NCBI GenBank assembly: GCA_025716855.1
Contig: JAIXMQ010000067.1
Location: forward strand, 78,106-142,105
Direction of reading: 5' to 3'
From: Pilaira anomala
Lineage: Eukaryota; Mucoromycota; Mucoromycetes; Mucorales; Mucoraceae
Length of the DNA: 64,000 nt
The position numbers and the translations under genes are program-made. Under the pieces are notes generated by a model. That model ran no database searches. It worked only from the letters and a program-made list of their open reading frames with translations, and had not been told where the DNA came from. Positions 10,431 through 22,657 of this stretch are shown one piece after another (the first letter of the stretch is position 1; each line of letters opens with the position of its first letter).

Positions 10431-10600
10431 GTTTGTTTCTTGTTGATTGAACACATTGTTCCAGGTTTGTTTCTTGTTGATTGAACACATTGTTCCAGGA
10501 TTGCTTCTTATTGATCGAACACATTGTTCCAGGTTTACTTCTTATTGATTGAACACATGGTTCTAGGTTTGCTTCTTATTGATTGAACACATTGTTCAAG
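10431..10600 (+). repeat. 34-bp minisatellite (module A)
   Basis: About five tandem units of 34 bp, beginning TTTGTTTCTTGTTGATTGAA and ending CACATTGTTCCAGG, with G/A and T/C substitutions between units. The same array is present inverted at 27920-28088 and directly at 62570-62775, with different substitutions. Confidence 0.9.
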
Positions 10601-10868
10601 TTGAACAAAAAAAAAAGCAGGTAATATCCCCTTGTTTAGTACTTTTTTTTTAAAAAGTACACTACACTTTACCTCCTCTATACATACACACTCCTCCTCC
10701 CCCCTCTATCTATATCTACTATGGTCTTGGTTCCTCGTAAGATTTTTCGTGCAGGATCCATATTCCTGGGGCTAGAAACTCCGGCCAAAACCTTAGGATT
10801 ACTGTATATGCTACATTCCATCCTCAAGAAGGCGAGCTAGACGATAACGCTACATTCATACCCGTGCA

Positions 10869-11165
10869 TGGGCTAGAAATATATGCTACATTCCATCTAC
10901 TTTGTCCTGGGTCAGAAATATATGCTACATTCCATCTACTTTGTTCCGGGCCAGAAATATATGCTACATTCCATCTACTTTGTTCCGGGCCAGAAATATA
11001 TGCTACATTCCATTCACTTTTGTGGTGGGCTAGAAATATTTCCTTACACTACTTGTTCATTGTTCTGGGCTAGACATATTTCCTTACACTACTTGTTCAT
11101 TGTTCTGGGCTAGACATATTTCATTACAGTACCTGTTCATTGTTCTGGGCTAGAAATATCTGCTA
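10869..11165 (+). repeat. 39-bp minisatellite (module A)
   Basis: Tandem units of about 39 bp start with GGGC(T/C)AGAAATATATGCTA and end with CATCTACTTTGTTCC, followed by shorter variants containing TTCCTTACACTACTTGTTCA. Short open frames here are translations of the repeat and are not genes. The array recurs inverted at 27350-27646 and at 63044-63340. Confidence 0.88.
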
Positions 11166-11669
11166 CATTCCATGCCAGTTGTTGATCCCCTTGAGGTGTG
11201 GGCTAGAAATACGGATTCATCCTTTAACCTTGACTTGTTTATTCTACACATGCCTGGGATTTATGTCGAACTCAACGGACTGACAGTACTTGGGATATTC
11301 CATATAAATGCTAAATGGTAGACCCAGCCTACGGTGGGCTAGTCACAATGCCGACCTTCCCGTCAATGCGTTGAATGCGGCTTGGAAACTTTGGGCTACA
11401 CTCCACACAATAAAACTGGGATACCCATATGCTTCATTTCATGGAGCTGTTGGGTCATTTGCATTTTGCCTTCCCCCCTCCCCCTTCCCCTCTCTCTATC
11501 TATTATTGGACTACTAACTTATTATATTACTTTACAACTGTAGTTAACTATGCCTACTACGGAGCGTCTATTCTTGAATTAAAAAAAAAATTTTTTTTTT
11601 TTTTTGATTTTAGAATAGATGCAAAGTAGTTGATTCAATGACTTGGTGTTTTGATTATATTTGATTCCA

Positions 11670-11886
11670 ATATCTGGTTTACTTTGTTTGGTGTTTTGGC
11701 AATCATTGACTCAGTATTTGGTGTCCTGGCAATTGTTGACTCAGTATTTGGTGTCTTTACAATCATTGACTTATTATTTGGTTTATTCTATTTGGTGTCT
11801 GTACAATCGTTGACTTCTTGTTATTTGGTTTATTCTATTTGGTGTCTGTACAATCGTTGACTTCTTGTTATTTGGTTTATTCTAGG
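11670..11886 (+). repeat. Tandem repeat with TTTGGTGTC..CAATC.TTGACT units (module A)
   Basis: Six or seven imperfect units of about 30-46 bp built on ATTTGGTGTCTTTACAATCA followed by TTGACT. Present inverted at 26636-26846 and, partly, at the right edge of the window (63850-64000). Confidence 0.8.
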
Positions 11887-11903
11887 TGAATTCTTGGGGC
11901 ACC

Positions 11904-13682
11904 ACAATCGGCACTACAAAAAAAAAAAAAAAAAAAAAAATGCAAGCTTTTAGCCTTTGGAGTTCCTGACTGTGATGTAGATGAATTTATGTGGCGCCTT
12001 TTGAGCTTTATGCATTAACCAAAGACTTCGTAGAGCTAATATTATATTTATACTTTATCAACTGTATCAGTTCAATTTTAGTTATAAATAAAAACAAATA
12101 TTTTGCTAATTGATTTTTGCAATCAATTAAGGATATAATTATAAAAGAAAAAAAAAAAAGTCCACTCTGTAGTTAAGATAAATAAAATAATAATAAAAAA
12201 AGTCTAGCTGTAAAAAATGATACAATCTTGGAGGCAATCTTGAGGGAAACTTATTGGATGGTACATAAAGACAAGACACTTTAAAAAAGAATGGGTTTAT
12301 TTATGTATGTATATCACAACTCACAACATGTTAAAGGAAATTAAGTTTAATCTGGACTTTTTGTTTATTACCTTTTTTTTTATTACAATAATTATTTAAA
12401 AAAAGTTACTAGTGCTTTAGCCTTTACAATCCGGAAAGAAAAAGCTTCTGAATTCAAAGTTTCCCAAGACAAACCACGAGGAGGTCCACTAGCTGAAGTC
12501 TCAAAAATAAGAATGCAACGGATAAGTACAACAACACAACAATCAATGATAATATTTTTCTTAGAGATGACTACCAAGATAAGAACCATCAATCCAACTC
12601 TCCCTTCGATATTCGTATGGTTTTACGTGCCATTACACCCAGGATTAAACTGCACGAACCGCTCGTAAACGAGAACGGAAGAGAAGGAGACAGGACTTAC
12701 CAAGATAGAACATACTCGCCAAAAAATAGAATCACTAACTGCTGCGGTGTTGTGGCAACAATCAACCTTTGATCATAATACTTTCCTTTGAGATGACATC
12801 TACCGAGATGAGAACCATCAATCCAACTCTCCCTACGATATCCGTATGGTTTTACGTGCCATTACACCCAGGATTGAACTGCACGAACCGCTCGTAAACG
12901 AGGACGGAAGAGAAGGAGACAGGACCCATCAAGATAGAGCATACTCGCCAGAAAATAGAATTCACAAAACTTGATCATTGCTTTTACAAACCCGTTGCAT
13001 TGCTGAAACTGTTAGAAACTGCTTGGAAACATAATATAAAAAAAAAAATAAAAAGTAACTTACCATCATAGCAACAACAACTAAAGCAACACCAGTATTA
13101 GTCAGAGCAACACCTATCATAGCAACACCTGTCATAGCAACACTGCCAGCCACGACAATAACCGGTAACACTAAATAAGCAAACACCCGGTGATGACAGC
13201 AGAAAATCGATACTATGGCACCATATTAACTGTATCACAAATAGAACAAGATACCCGACAAAAGAAACCCAGAAGCAACTGGTATTCAAATCTTTAAATC
13301 TTTATGCAGCAATACACTTAACCTCCCAGAAGTAAACTTCTAGGACCAGGAACTATCCCATGGTAAGTTAATTACAGATGAAGAATAAAGAAATGTCGAG
13401 ATCTATACTAATCTGCAAGTAGAGAACTAATGCATTACACTTCGAGAAGTGCTGATTGCGGCATGTCAAAACATTGTAAATGTTCCACGGTAAGAAAACC
13501 GCTACATTCGCATCACAATCAAACAATAGAACACCATACTTTGCAAAAGAAAAGATAATGATGGGTATAAAAGGAGGAACAACAGGATTATTTTGTATAT
13601 TTTTTTTTATTCGTAATCTTGATGATGACGTTTCCAAAAAAAAATTATGATAAAAAAAAAAGTGTGTCACACAAAAAAACCA
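11904..13682 (-). mobile_element. Dispersed repeat module B, left-arm copy
   Basis: The stretch is shared with 24842-26614 (right arm) and with a separate, diverged copy at 40222-41903. The isolated copy ends at TGCCGATTGT on one side and at a TTTTTTTGTG(TG)ACACA stretch on the other, which sets the module limits. It contains a tandem of about 230 bp (12590-12945) with a tRNA B-box-like GTTCAATCCTG, and GTTGCTATGAC-type short repeats near 13070-13150. No intact gene is recognised; open frames such as the one over 13368-13670 match nothing I know. Confidence 0.7.
12590..12945. repeat. Imperfect tandem repeat of about 230 bp inside module B
   Basis: Two units start with CAATCCAACTCTCCC, at about 12590 and 12820, and continue through ATGGTTTTACGTGCCATTAC, CGCTCGTAAACGAG and AAGAGAAGGAGACAGGAC. 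The isolated module B copy has the same arrangement (near 40960-41080 and 41200-41310). Read on the minus strand it contains GCAGTTCAATCCTGG, close to a pol III B box. Confidence 0.75.
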
Positions 13683-14700
13683 CAGAGACTGAAGCGCCGT
13701 AGAAACAGAATTTATTATTATCTCACCTTAACATAAACGTAAAGGCTTTATTATTTTCAAACTATTGTTGTGATTACAGTCTTTTGTTACAATGAAAGTT
13801 TAATTGAGCTCCATGGGTGAATTTAAAAGTAAGTACAGAGCAACAGTGGAAATATTATTGCTCTATATTATGTATGTAAAGAGAATATCTTTCAATTAAA
13901 GAGTGTGTAGACACAACTACAACATTACTTTTGATTTGTGGTCTTATGTAAGCGTATTATCAACAAGTATCTTTGTAGGATTATCCCTCTTTTATATCTA
14001 TATATATATATATATATATACAATATATATATACATATAGACAAAGACAGAAAAATAAAAAACATCATGTACATATTATTTGCCACCTTTTCTTTTTCTT
14101 TTTCATATGTATTACCTTAGTATAAAGTGAAATGAGTTTAATATGCTTCTACAATTAATGCTAGTTACTATTCGATAATATCTTTTTATATATCTAGTTG
14201 GGATCGCTTGTTGACCGAATGTTTGACAATTAGTTCAAGTGAAATAAACACCTACCATTAAAACTTTCATTGCCCTGTGTTCCAAAGGAAACTCTTTTCG
14301 CGTTACCATTCTTTTCTTTATTGGTTTAAATAGGAGCTAGATAATGACAACAGCAACAACAAAAAAGGAGCATTAACCGAAAGGTGGGTGTTTATTGAAT
14401 CACACTTCAAGTGATATCTACGCGTTATTAACCACACTACTTACAATAGAGACGAGTTTATGAAAGTCGCAGAGCTGTCAAGAGAAAAGAGGTTTGACAC
14501 CAAGTTATTCATTGCGTTCCTATCATAATTTTGTTTTTTTTATTAGGCTATAAAAAAAACCAGCAGTGACTTTTTGCATAATTATCAAAGCTTGAGTAAA
14601 GAGAAAGAAGGAAAACACTTTGATATATATGTATATCTCTATTAACCTTTGTATTGTAAATAATGCTTATGCTTACTTACCCACTTTTTTTTCTAAGCAT
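13683..14700. other. Left-arm stretch without a recognisable gene
   Basis: AT-rich sequence with an AT dinucleotide tract near 13999-14036. Nothing recognised. It is duplicated inverted at about 23824-24841. Confidence 0.4.
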
Positions 14701-14715
14701 CACACGAAACTACAT

Positions 14716-16158
14716 TATGGATACAACCGACCAGAGTCAAGGCTCGCAAGGTTTTATTTTCTCAAATGAACTAGAGAAATATATTTAAAAAGCGTTTGTT
14801 CAACCCTTAAGGTTACCCATGGTATCCCAAAAGCCAAATCCATTGTAACGTTTGAAAAGAAGGTAAACCTATTTCCGTTTTGATATGTTTTTGGACCACG
14901 CATGACAATAAATAGTGCAAGAATGGGATTAACCGCCCCTACTGTACATCTATTTTCATCATAAGAATAACTAACTTGATATTCGCAAAATAGGCTGTAA
15001 CTAACTGTCTCTTTCAGTTGCCAGGATTAGAAAGTCCTTCAGAAGTATGAACCCTTATACTGCCACAAGTAATAAAGAAAGGAGACACTTAAATGTTTAC
15101 ACGTATATTCTCTAAATACACCTTTTCAAAAAGTACCTTTTCAAGAATTCAAGAATCATGCTTTATTCCGAACAAGATTATACTATCAAATGCTGGTCAT
15201 ATGCGTTCGAGGAATTTTTTTCAAAGAGTGGTTTATGTCTCTATTGGGGCGATACATACAATGCCTACAAAAGCAAAAAAGGTTGAAAAGATTGACATGA
15301 AAATTGATCTTCGAATATTGTTCTGCCTCCTCAAATCAAAGAAATCTGATCTTAGTGTGTTGGAGAGTTTCCGAAGAAAGTTTGGCCCAGTAAGCTGTAC
15401 AATGATAAGCACAAGCAAGTTATGTTTCAAAGTACCCTTTAAATTCGCTGCTTCTATCTGGCTTGCCCCGCTTCTGTAGCGATAGTACCAATTATCCAAA
15501 TAATGGGATTTGTTCATTGGCGCGTATGTGTTTCTTATTTTCATAATATTCAAATGGCTCCAACTTTTTCGTTTATGTTTAACTAGAATTTGTGTGTGAC
15601 AATATCGGATCGAACATGGCATTATGGAGAAATCTGGTCGATAAAGAGGGTACTACAGAGTTTAAGGCTCTCTACTGGCCAAAAGGTGTTCCTTTCAAAA
15701 ACCCATATGAATAGACACCTTTTCAATGCGTCATGATAGTCGGTAACTATTGAGAAAGAACAAGGATTTTTACGTATTGGAAGCTGTAGATACCAATTCG
15801 TTTCTGACAGTCTTAAAAGCTATAAGAAACAAGGGAATTCAATCCCTTGTATGCTGCTCGGAAAAGACGAAGGTAAGGCGATTAACCTTTGGTCTACTTT
15901 CGAATGATTATTAACTCTAATTTATTTTCATACAGCATGTGTCTTTCGCTGAAGAGGGAGATTAAAGGAAACGATCTCTTGAAGTCGGTCCACCAAATGG
16001 GTCGCATTATTGATGAGAAGAAAGAGAGTGAAAAAGCCATGGTTTGACCAACAAAAGAGGATTCTGATGAATTTGAAGAACATGAATATAGTCATACTGA
16101 AGATGAAAAAGGCGAAGAAGAATATGAGGATGAAAAGGATGAAAAAGACGAAGTTTGA
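14716..16158 (+). pseudogene. Degenerate multi-exon gene remnant crossing the inner end of the left arm
   Basis: Short exon-like pieces bordered by GT and pyrimidine-AG sites are seen: MDTTDQSQGSQ (14716), VTHGIPKAKSIVTFEKK (about 14810-14862), LPGLESPSEV (15018), an open frame over 15093-15479, FYVLEAVDTNSFLTVLKAIR (about 15766-15830), and beyond the arm an acidic tail ending EDEKDEKDEV (about 16060-16158). The pieces cannot be joined into one frame. The pattern suggests a decayed gene whose 3' part lies outside the arm on the left but is missing next to the right arm. The family is not recognised. Confidence 0.35.
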
Positions 16159-16469
16159 AATCTGTACTTGGTCATTGTTACCTTTTTTTTAACTTTACTT
16201 TTATTAATAAACCAGAGTATTACATGTATCAAATCCTTTACAAATCAGAACCACAGACACTAATTCATTATCATTAAAGCTAACACTTGTTATATGATGG
16301 CTTCTCCGCGACATGTAATGACGAAGGAGGTGTCGGTGAAGAAGACAACAGTGAATAATTTCGATATAACAGCTAGCTTGACGTTGGCATAAGTTCAATA
16401 TATTATTTTTATTTTATTGTATTTTTTTTTAAAAAATCTATTTTATTATTATCTTTTTTTTTTCTGCCT
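16159..16469. other. Intergenic stretch, 3' flank of the myosin I gene
   Basis: No gene is seen. It lies between the remnant ending near 16158 and the converging myosin I stop at 16470, and probably contains the myosin polyadenylation region. Confidence 0.45.
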
Positions 16470-19400
16470 CTACCATTCATCATCGTCATCGTCATGATGG
16501 GATGCTTGATTTCTACGAGCACGGAGCTATAATAAAAAAAATGAATTAATACATAGGATATAATTTTGTTGCATGAATATTTAAAACTTACAGCATCAGC
16601 TAAAGAAGCAGCGGCATTTGACGTATCACCTCCAACACGAGGAGGAGCACGAGGAGCAGGTTTAGGTGCACCCACACCTGGTCTTGAAGGCACCATAGGT
16701 TTAGCAGGCACCATAGGTTTAGCAGGTACCACAGGCTTTTGTCCAGGAGCAGGTGGAGCTCTTCTTGCAGCAGGAACAGGAGAAGCCGTAGCACTATTTG
16801 CTTTACGTGCTTCTAATTCTGCCTTCCAAGCAGGAACAGCTGGATTTGAAGCGGGAGGAGCAGCAGCAGATTGAGCAACCACAGGAATTCTAGGTTGAGC
16901 AGGTACAGAAGGAGCAGGTCTTCTAGCGGGTGGTGGTGGAGGTGGAGTAGAAACTACAGGTGGAACATATTCTTCCAAGTAGTTACTAGGTACCCAACCT
17001 TCAATACCGTCTTTACGTGCTAACCACCAACCATTTTCATCCTTTTGTTCGATTTCTAAAATATCACCTCTTTCAAACTGAATCTCGCCTGCTTCTTGAG
17101 ATTGGAAAGGGTAGATTGCCTTGTATTGAGGTAAGGTAGGTGTGACAGGAGGTGGTGGGCTGGCGATAGGTGCAGGAGGAGGTGGTGGTGGGACGGAACG
17201 TCCGATACTGGTTGAAACTGGACGTATGTTATTTGAGATGGGTGATGCGACAGGAGATGCGTTAGGTGCGGGACGAGCGTTAGGTGCAGGACGTGGTGCG
17301 CTACGAGCATTGTTTGTCTTTCTAGGTGCAGGAGCTCTTCTATTAGAGTTTTGTGTTGGTCTAGGTTTGACAGCACAAGGAGGATTAGATTCTAATAAAA
17401 GATGTATGAGTAAATATATATATATAAAATCAAAAAATGTATAACTTACGACTTCCAGCAGGAGCACCAGAACAAATTTTAACTACGTGACTCTTATAAA
17501 TACCATCATGTTTAGCTGTTTCATCCTTTACGAATTTCATTGTAACAGATTTTCCACCCTTCTTTTTATATTGAATTTGAGGAGCAACCGAGACCTTGAC
17601 ACGACCTCCTGTTTGTTGTGCCATATGAGCAATCATTTCAGTCTTGAAGGTACATGAAATAATAGCATCACCATCAGGAGAATTATCGATATGTAAAATA
17701 ACCCAATCGTCTTGAAGGGTCGAGACACTTACGCCGCTGATAACATTTAAAGAGACAACTTTTTCATCTACCATGGATAAAGCTTTACCTTGTTTTGTAG
17801 TGACGATGATATGTAAGTTTTGGTTTGTCAAGACCAGAGTTCTAGGACTAGGTACACTTGAACGCATTGCTCTTGGTACAAGCGTATTACCACGCATACT
17901 AAAGATAACTTCCTCACCAGGCTTTAAACTAATGGCATTACGAATCATAGAAGCTAAACCCGAACCAGTCTTAACATCTAAATAATCACCTGTGAATCTT
18001 CTCATGCTCACTAAAGAATATCTACGTCTTTCCTTTTGACCTTGCAAGAGTTGAGTACCATAATCACGCATTTGAAGGTAACCGATATTATACTTGTTTT
18101 GTCTCCAGAAACGTTGGATCTTTTTAGCGCATTCGATCTTGTGTCTTACATAAGCTCTCCAGGCACGTTGAATACGTGTGGCCATGTTATGCCAGTATTT
18201 ATCTCGAAGGTTTTCCAAAGCGAAAATGGTTTCAGGGTGTCGAATGAATACTTTACTGGTACCCATTTGCCATTCTTCTTGTGGGATGTTGTTGTGCTTT
18301 AAAATCTCGAGTGTACCTGTATTGGCTGAACCATTCCAAATATAATCACCTGCGTATCCTGTTAAAGGACATAATAAGTAAAATCTTTCCACAAATTTAT
18401 CGAATGTCTATTATAAAAAAAAAAAAAAAAGTTCATTATTTTGTTTGATAAATAAAGGTATAAAAATAAATAACTTACAGTACGATAAGCAAAACCAGCT
18501 CTTCTAACACGAATATTCTCACATAAACCAAGATATTGTACTTGATGTTGTACACGCTTTTCATCAAATTCAGAAGGACTACGATTATCGTTAGATTTAA
18601 TGGTACGAATATAACTAGGATGGCATTGCATTAATTTGGTAACCAATGTGTTACAAGATAATTTGATCTTATCACCAGCAGTAGGTGGTCTCTTTTTAGA
18701 GTTGGGATCCACACGTTCAGGGAATAAAGTGTTTGAGATAAATTGGTTTTGAGATCCAGAAGCTAAATCCAATAAATCCTTTAACAATGAATCCTTGTTT
18801 TTATCCGTCATGCCTTCCACATTGTAATTGACATCACCAGCATAATGACGAATTAAGAATTTTGAACCTCTGGATTCAAAATGAGGGTTAGAAGATAAGA
18901 AACCTAAACGTTGCACAAACGAATTATCAGCAGCACCCGAATCAGCATGAGCAGTAGCACAAGCATCATTTAAAGCAGCAAATAATCCAGGAGGTCTCTT
19001 TTCTTCAATTAAATCACACACGACCTTGTTATTGAAAAACTTGATAGGAGTCCATTCAATTTGTTCACGTACGTATTCTTCTTGTTCTGCCTTTAAAGTC
19101 AATTCAATAAAGATTTGTTGTAATTTCTCATTGACATAATTAATACACAATTGTTCAAAACTGTTTTCCTCAAAGATTTCGAAACCATAAATATCCAAGA
19201 CACCCACAGTGTATTGATGAGCACTACGTGCTTGTAAAGATACATTGACTCTGGTCACGATCCATTCAAATAATCTTTCGTACATGGATTTTGAAAGTGC
19301 GTCACGTACAGAAGTAGCTTGAATGATGTTTAAAGGTACTTCATAAACACTACCTCTTCTACCACCACGTTGGGTTTCCATAATACGACTCGTTAATGCT

Positions 19401-20951
19401 TTTGCGAGTACTTCTCCATCTACTTCCATTAAATAGGCAATGAAATTGGCAACTATGTGTTTAAATAGTTAGAATCAAATGCATCTTTTTTTTGTGTAAC
19501 TTTGTTTACCATCCATATCGGAAATCATGGCGTTGCCTTCATCATTTTCTACAAATACAATATTACCCAACCAAAGAATAATTGCTAATGTTTTGAAGAT
19601 TTCGTCCTGTTCATGTTTTTGTAAACCAATGACACCCATTGCGTTCTAAAATAATGGGAATAAGTAAATCTAAAATTGGATTCGATTTACATATATATAT
19701 ATATATATATATCTTACCAAAGTTTCTTGGAAATCTTGAGCATCATTGATACCAGGTACATCTAAACAACCACTTTTACTAGTATATAAGAAACTTTCAG
19801 GACCTTGAAGACCATATGTTTCTAAAGAAGTATAAAGTAAATAAAAAAGCAAAAGTAAACTGATTTCATTTATATTGTACCTCTGTACTCAGCAGGAGCG
19901 GCCTTTGTTAACTGATAAAAAATATGAAAGTTTCTTTCATTTTCAATTTGACCAACCACACGATTCTATATAATAATAATAATAAAAAAAGATGTTAATA
20001 AACCAAAAAAAGGAATTTGATATACAGCAACAACAACATCTAACCTTTTCTAACAAATAATTTGTGATGACTGCACCCACAGGTTCACCTTGTCCATTGA
20101 ATTGAATTTCTAAATATTTACCCTGTATATATATGTATATATATATAATTTTAGTAAAATAGGGGAGGGGGTTATATAAGAGGAAAAAATCAATTTACAT
20201 GACGACTAGAATTATCATTTCTTAAAGTTTTTGCACAACCGAAACTTTCTAATAATGGATTTGTTGCCAAGACCATTTCTTTGATTTCCTTAATTGAAGA
20301 ATTTTGACCGTCTCCAGAGACAGCAGCAATATATTGCATAATTCTCTTGGCTGCTTCAGTCTTACCTGCACCCGATTCACCACTAATAATAATACATTGA
20401 TTTTCTTTGTAACTATTCATATGATGATAAGATGATTCTGCAATAGCAAATACATGAGGTGGCATCTAATATTTGAATTTAACATCTGTCTATCACTCGA
20501 ATTAAAACGTGTTCAATTTCATTTTACCTCTAACAAGTTCTTGCCTTTATAACTTTCTAATACTTCGTCAGTATAAATACCCAAATCTCGAAAAGGGTTC
20601 ACACTAATAAGTACATGACCAATATAAGTCTAGAAAAAAAAGTTTAGATGGAAAAATAAAGGTACAAAATACAGTTCATTTACGTAAATCTCGGCATTTT
20701 GCCATCTCTTTTGTAAGTTCTCGTTAATAGCTTCATTTGTAATCTTTGTAAGCATAGTCATGTCAGAAACACCCACTTGTTTCTTTTTAACACCATCTTT
20801 CCAATCAGCTTTTACAGGACGCTTTGCTTTGATTTTTTCTCCTGCTGTTTTCTTTCCTAATAATTTCTATATAAGAAAAAAGAGAGAAAAAGGTTCAATT
20901 ATCACTTTATTTTTTTCTTATTTATTTTTGTTTCTATTTTACTTTTGCCAT
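16470..20951 (-). CDS. myo1: Class I myosin, long-tailed, with SH3 domain and Arp2/3-binding acidic tail
   Basis: About a dozen exons. The start is the ATG at 20951 (exon 20951-20942, then [12 protein letters not shown] across an intron with the acceptor at 20857). The motor has GESGAGKT, the switch I segment NDNSSRHGKY, and [21 protein letters not shown]. The TEDS-site serine sits in [10 protein letters not shown], the site phosphorylated by PAK-type kinases in fungal myosin I. Two IQ motifs ([29 protein letters not shown]) are followed by the TH1 membrane-binding domain (GDYLDVKTG...), an Ala/Pro-rich TH2 region, an SH3 domain ([32 protein letters not shown]), and a last exon (16526-16470) ending HHDDDDDEW, the acidic-Trp motif that activates Arp2/3. 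It drives actin assembly at endocytic sites. It is the only gene in the spacer between the inverted repeat arms. Confidence 0.97.
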
Positions 20952-22651
20952 GTTTTTTTTATTTTAAAAAATAGAGAAAAGAAGGGATAAAAAAATATGT
21001 AAATAGCACTTAATTTGTTTAAAAAAACGAGGACAGGGAAAATGGTGTAATTTTCGGAAAACGATTAAGCGAGCGCTCGCTGAGCACAAAACACACACAA
21101 AAAAAAAAAAACGATGAAGTAATGCATGTAACACATATTTTTTTATGTTTGTAGTGGGACAACAAAAATGACGTTTTATACTCATTAACATTTTAATCAA
21201 GACTTTATTTCTTTTTTTGGTTCTTGAAAATTTGTGTTGGGAGTAGACCAGTTTGTTAGTATTAGGATATAAGCGAATTGATTTCAAGATATATGTTTAT
21301 ATTTGTACTTACAGAACGGCTCCAGACACGACACCATTTAAGGTTATTGTCGATTTAAAGACACCATTTCAAGAGGGAGAAAAAAAAAGTTAAAGACGTC
21401 GCCAACACCGTCTGATTTAAGGCCATTTTCGATTTAAAGAATTACTATTTGGAATATAGTAATTAATATTGTTGTTGTTGCTTATATTCACCAGAGAGGG
21501 GCGCAGGATTTATGTTTCAGTACAGAGCATATGACTTTAAGATTATTTCTTATGGCTTGATAATTGTATCTTGCTTTATCTCCAGATCGAGACATTTTAT
21601 AAAGGAAAAAAGAAAAAGATAACTATGTAAATATATTATGGAAAAGAAAGAAGAAGAGGCGGGTTATGTATTTAAAGGTGTACAACAGAAATCTAATTTC
21701 ATTGTTCATGGAAAATTTAACAGTCATCACATTTACGCATACGACAAAGTAAAGTCATATTTTCTATTTGATTGTGAAGGGGGCACTCCAATTGGCACCA
21801 ATCAATAAACAAATCTTAAAACTTTTTTCAAAAAACCTCCCGTTTCAAATTATTAGCTATATAATTATACGAATAAAGTTGCTCTGATAAAGAAGGCTTT
21901 TAATGGTATTTATAAAAGACATTTTACAATACAAAAGGGTTAAGCGATTTTAAACAAATTTAATATTTTTATCAATGTTTTTTCTTGACAGCAACTAGTT
22001 ACATAACTGGATTGAAATCTGTTGTCAACTACACAAATGAATCAGTTTTAATTCTATGTACAATACATGTGTTTCCAAAAGAATATCTGTAGAAACAAAT
22101 GATATATATCATGAAAATACATGATATTAAGCTTCTCGTGTTTTAAATAAAAAAAATCACTTACAAGAAATTTTGTAGCTTTATTTAGAGTGGGCATTCA
22201 ATCATAAGAATTTTATTGATGCAGGAATTCAAGAGTTCCTTTTTGCTGTAAATGTATGCTATAAAAGTAAACCGAAAAAAATCAACATATCTACATGTTA
22301 TACTTTTTTGTCTCGTGATACATATTGCGAAAAAATATATACATTCATGTGCATTGTAAAATCGTTGCTCAAACTGAAAATATAACATCTTTTAATTAAA
22401 TTCTTATAGACGTGTCAACATTTATTGTGTAGTGATAGCAACTACGTAGTTGTACGGGTAGATACAAAGTGAAGTGTCATGCGTTACAAATCATGACAAA
22501 GACCTATATCAAAAAAAATCTTTTACTCATTATATGAGTATGCGACTAGACATATGGGGATCAAACAAAATGTGTTGTGGTAATATTCAACAGACAGATA
22601 AAAAGATGGAAAAACATAGTTATGAAAAAAGGAAATTTTTGTGAGCTTTGA
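20952..22651. other. Intergenic region between myosin I start and the right arm
   Basis: No gene is recognised over 1.7 kb. It holds the myosin I promoter next to 20951, a MITE-like fragment at 21311-21445, and near 22183-22200 a TTTATTTAGAGTGGGCATTC motif resembling the end of the 5941-6139 MITE. The rest is AT-rich with short random open frames. Confidence 0.5.
21311..21445. repeat. MITE-related degenerate repeat
   Basis: Units such as CCATTTAAGGTTATTGTCGA, GATTTAAAGACACCATTT and GATTTAAGGCCATTTTCGAT resemble the inner repeats of the MITE at 5941-6139. The left edge reads TA-CAGAACGGCTCC, which could be a diverged terminal repeat. No matching right end was found. Confidence 0.4.
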
Positions 22652-22657
22652 TTACCT

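Larger units (their letters stand above)
9750..11890 (+). mobile_element. Dispersed repeat module A, left-arm copy
   Basis: The stretch is shared with the right arm (26640-28775, inverted) and with 61905-64000 (direct). Homology to the third copy starts near GCTGAGATTTGATACT. Outside the two arms this third copy is in unrelated surroundings, so the module is a dispersed repeat in its own right. It contains three minisatellites and several poly-pyrimidine/AG sites (e.g. TTTTTTAG-GTGTACTTG near 9938-9956) but no long open frame. I see no transposase or terminal repeat, so its class is unknown. Confidence 0.7.
8030..15876. repeat. Giant inverted repeat, left arm (about 7.85 kb)
   Basis: The sequence reads as the reverse complement of 22652-30527: paired positions sum to about 38524 through most of the arm (e.g. 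15093-15479 with 23045-23431; 13368-13670 with 24854-25156; 10018-10200 with 28324-28506). Identity is very high by eye, with scattered substitutions and small indels. The outer end lies inside the last exon of the SWIM-RING gene (from ACCTATCGTC), and the inner end is at GCGAAGGTAA-type sequence near 15876. The arm holds a broken C2H2 gene, modules A and B, minisatellites, and coding scraps. Confidence 0.93.

Noticed and set aside
10431..10600. Regularly spaced 34-bp repeats that look like a CRISPR array
   Set aside because: The units are contiguous with no unique spacers, the genome is eukaryotic, and no cas genes are present. It is a minisatellite.
10864..11113. Open frames in the 39-bp repeat (LEIYATFHLLC-type repeats), also at 27402-27651 and 63039-63288
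   Set aside because: They are translations of the tandem repeat in two frames at once, with no start context or coding signature.
15093..15479. 128-codon open frame on + (and 129 codons on - at 15233-15622), repeated at 23045-23431 and 22902-23291
   Set aside because: The two frames overlap on opposite strands in both arms and neither has a recognisable domain; they are kept only as part of a degenerate remnant.
16566..17444. Gly-rich open frames on the + strand
   Set aside because: They are antisense shadows of the Pro/Ala-rich TH2 region of myosin I.
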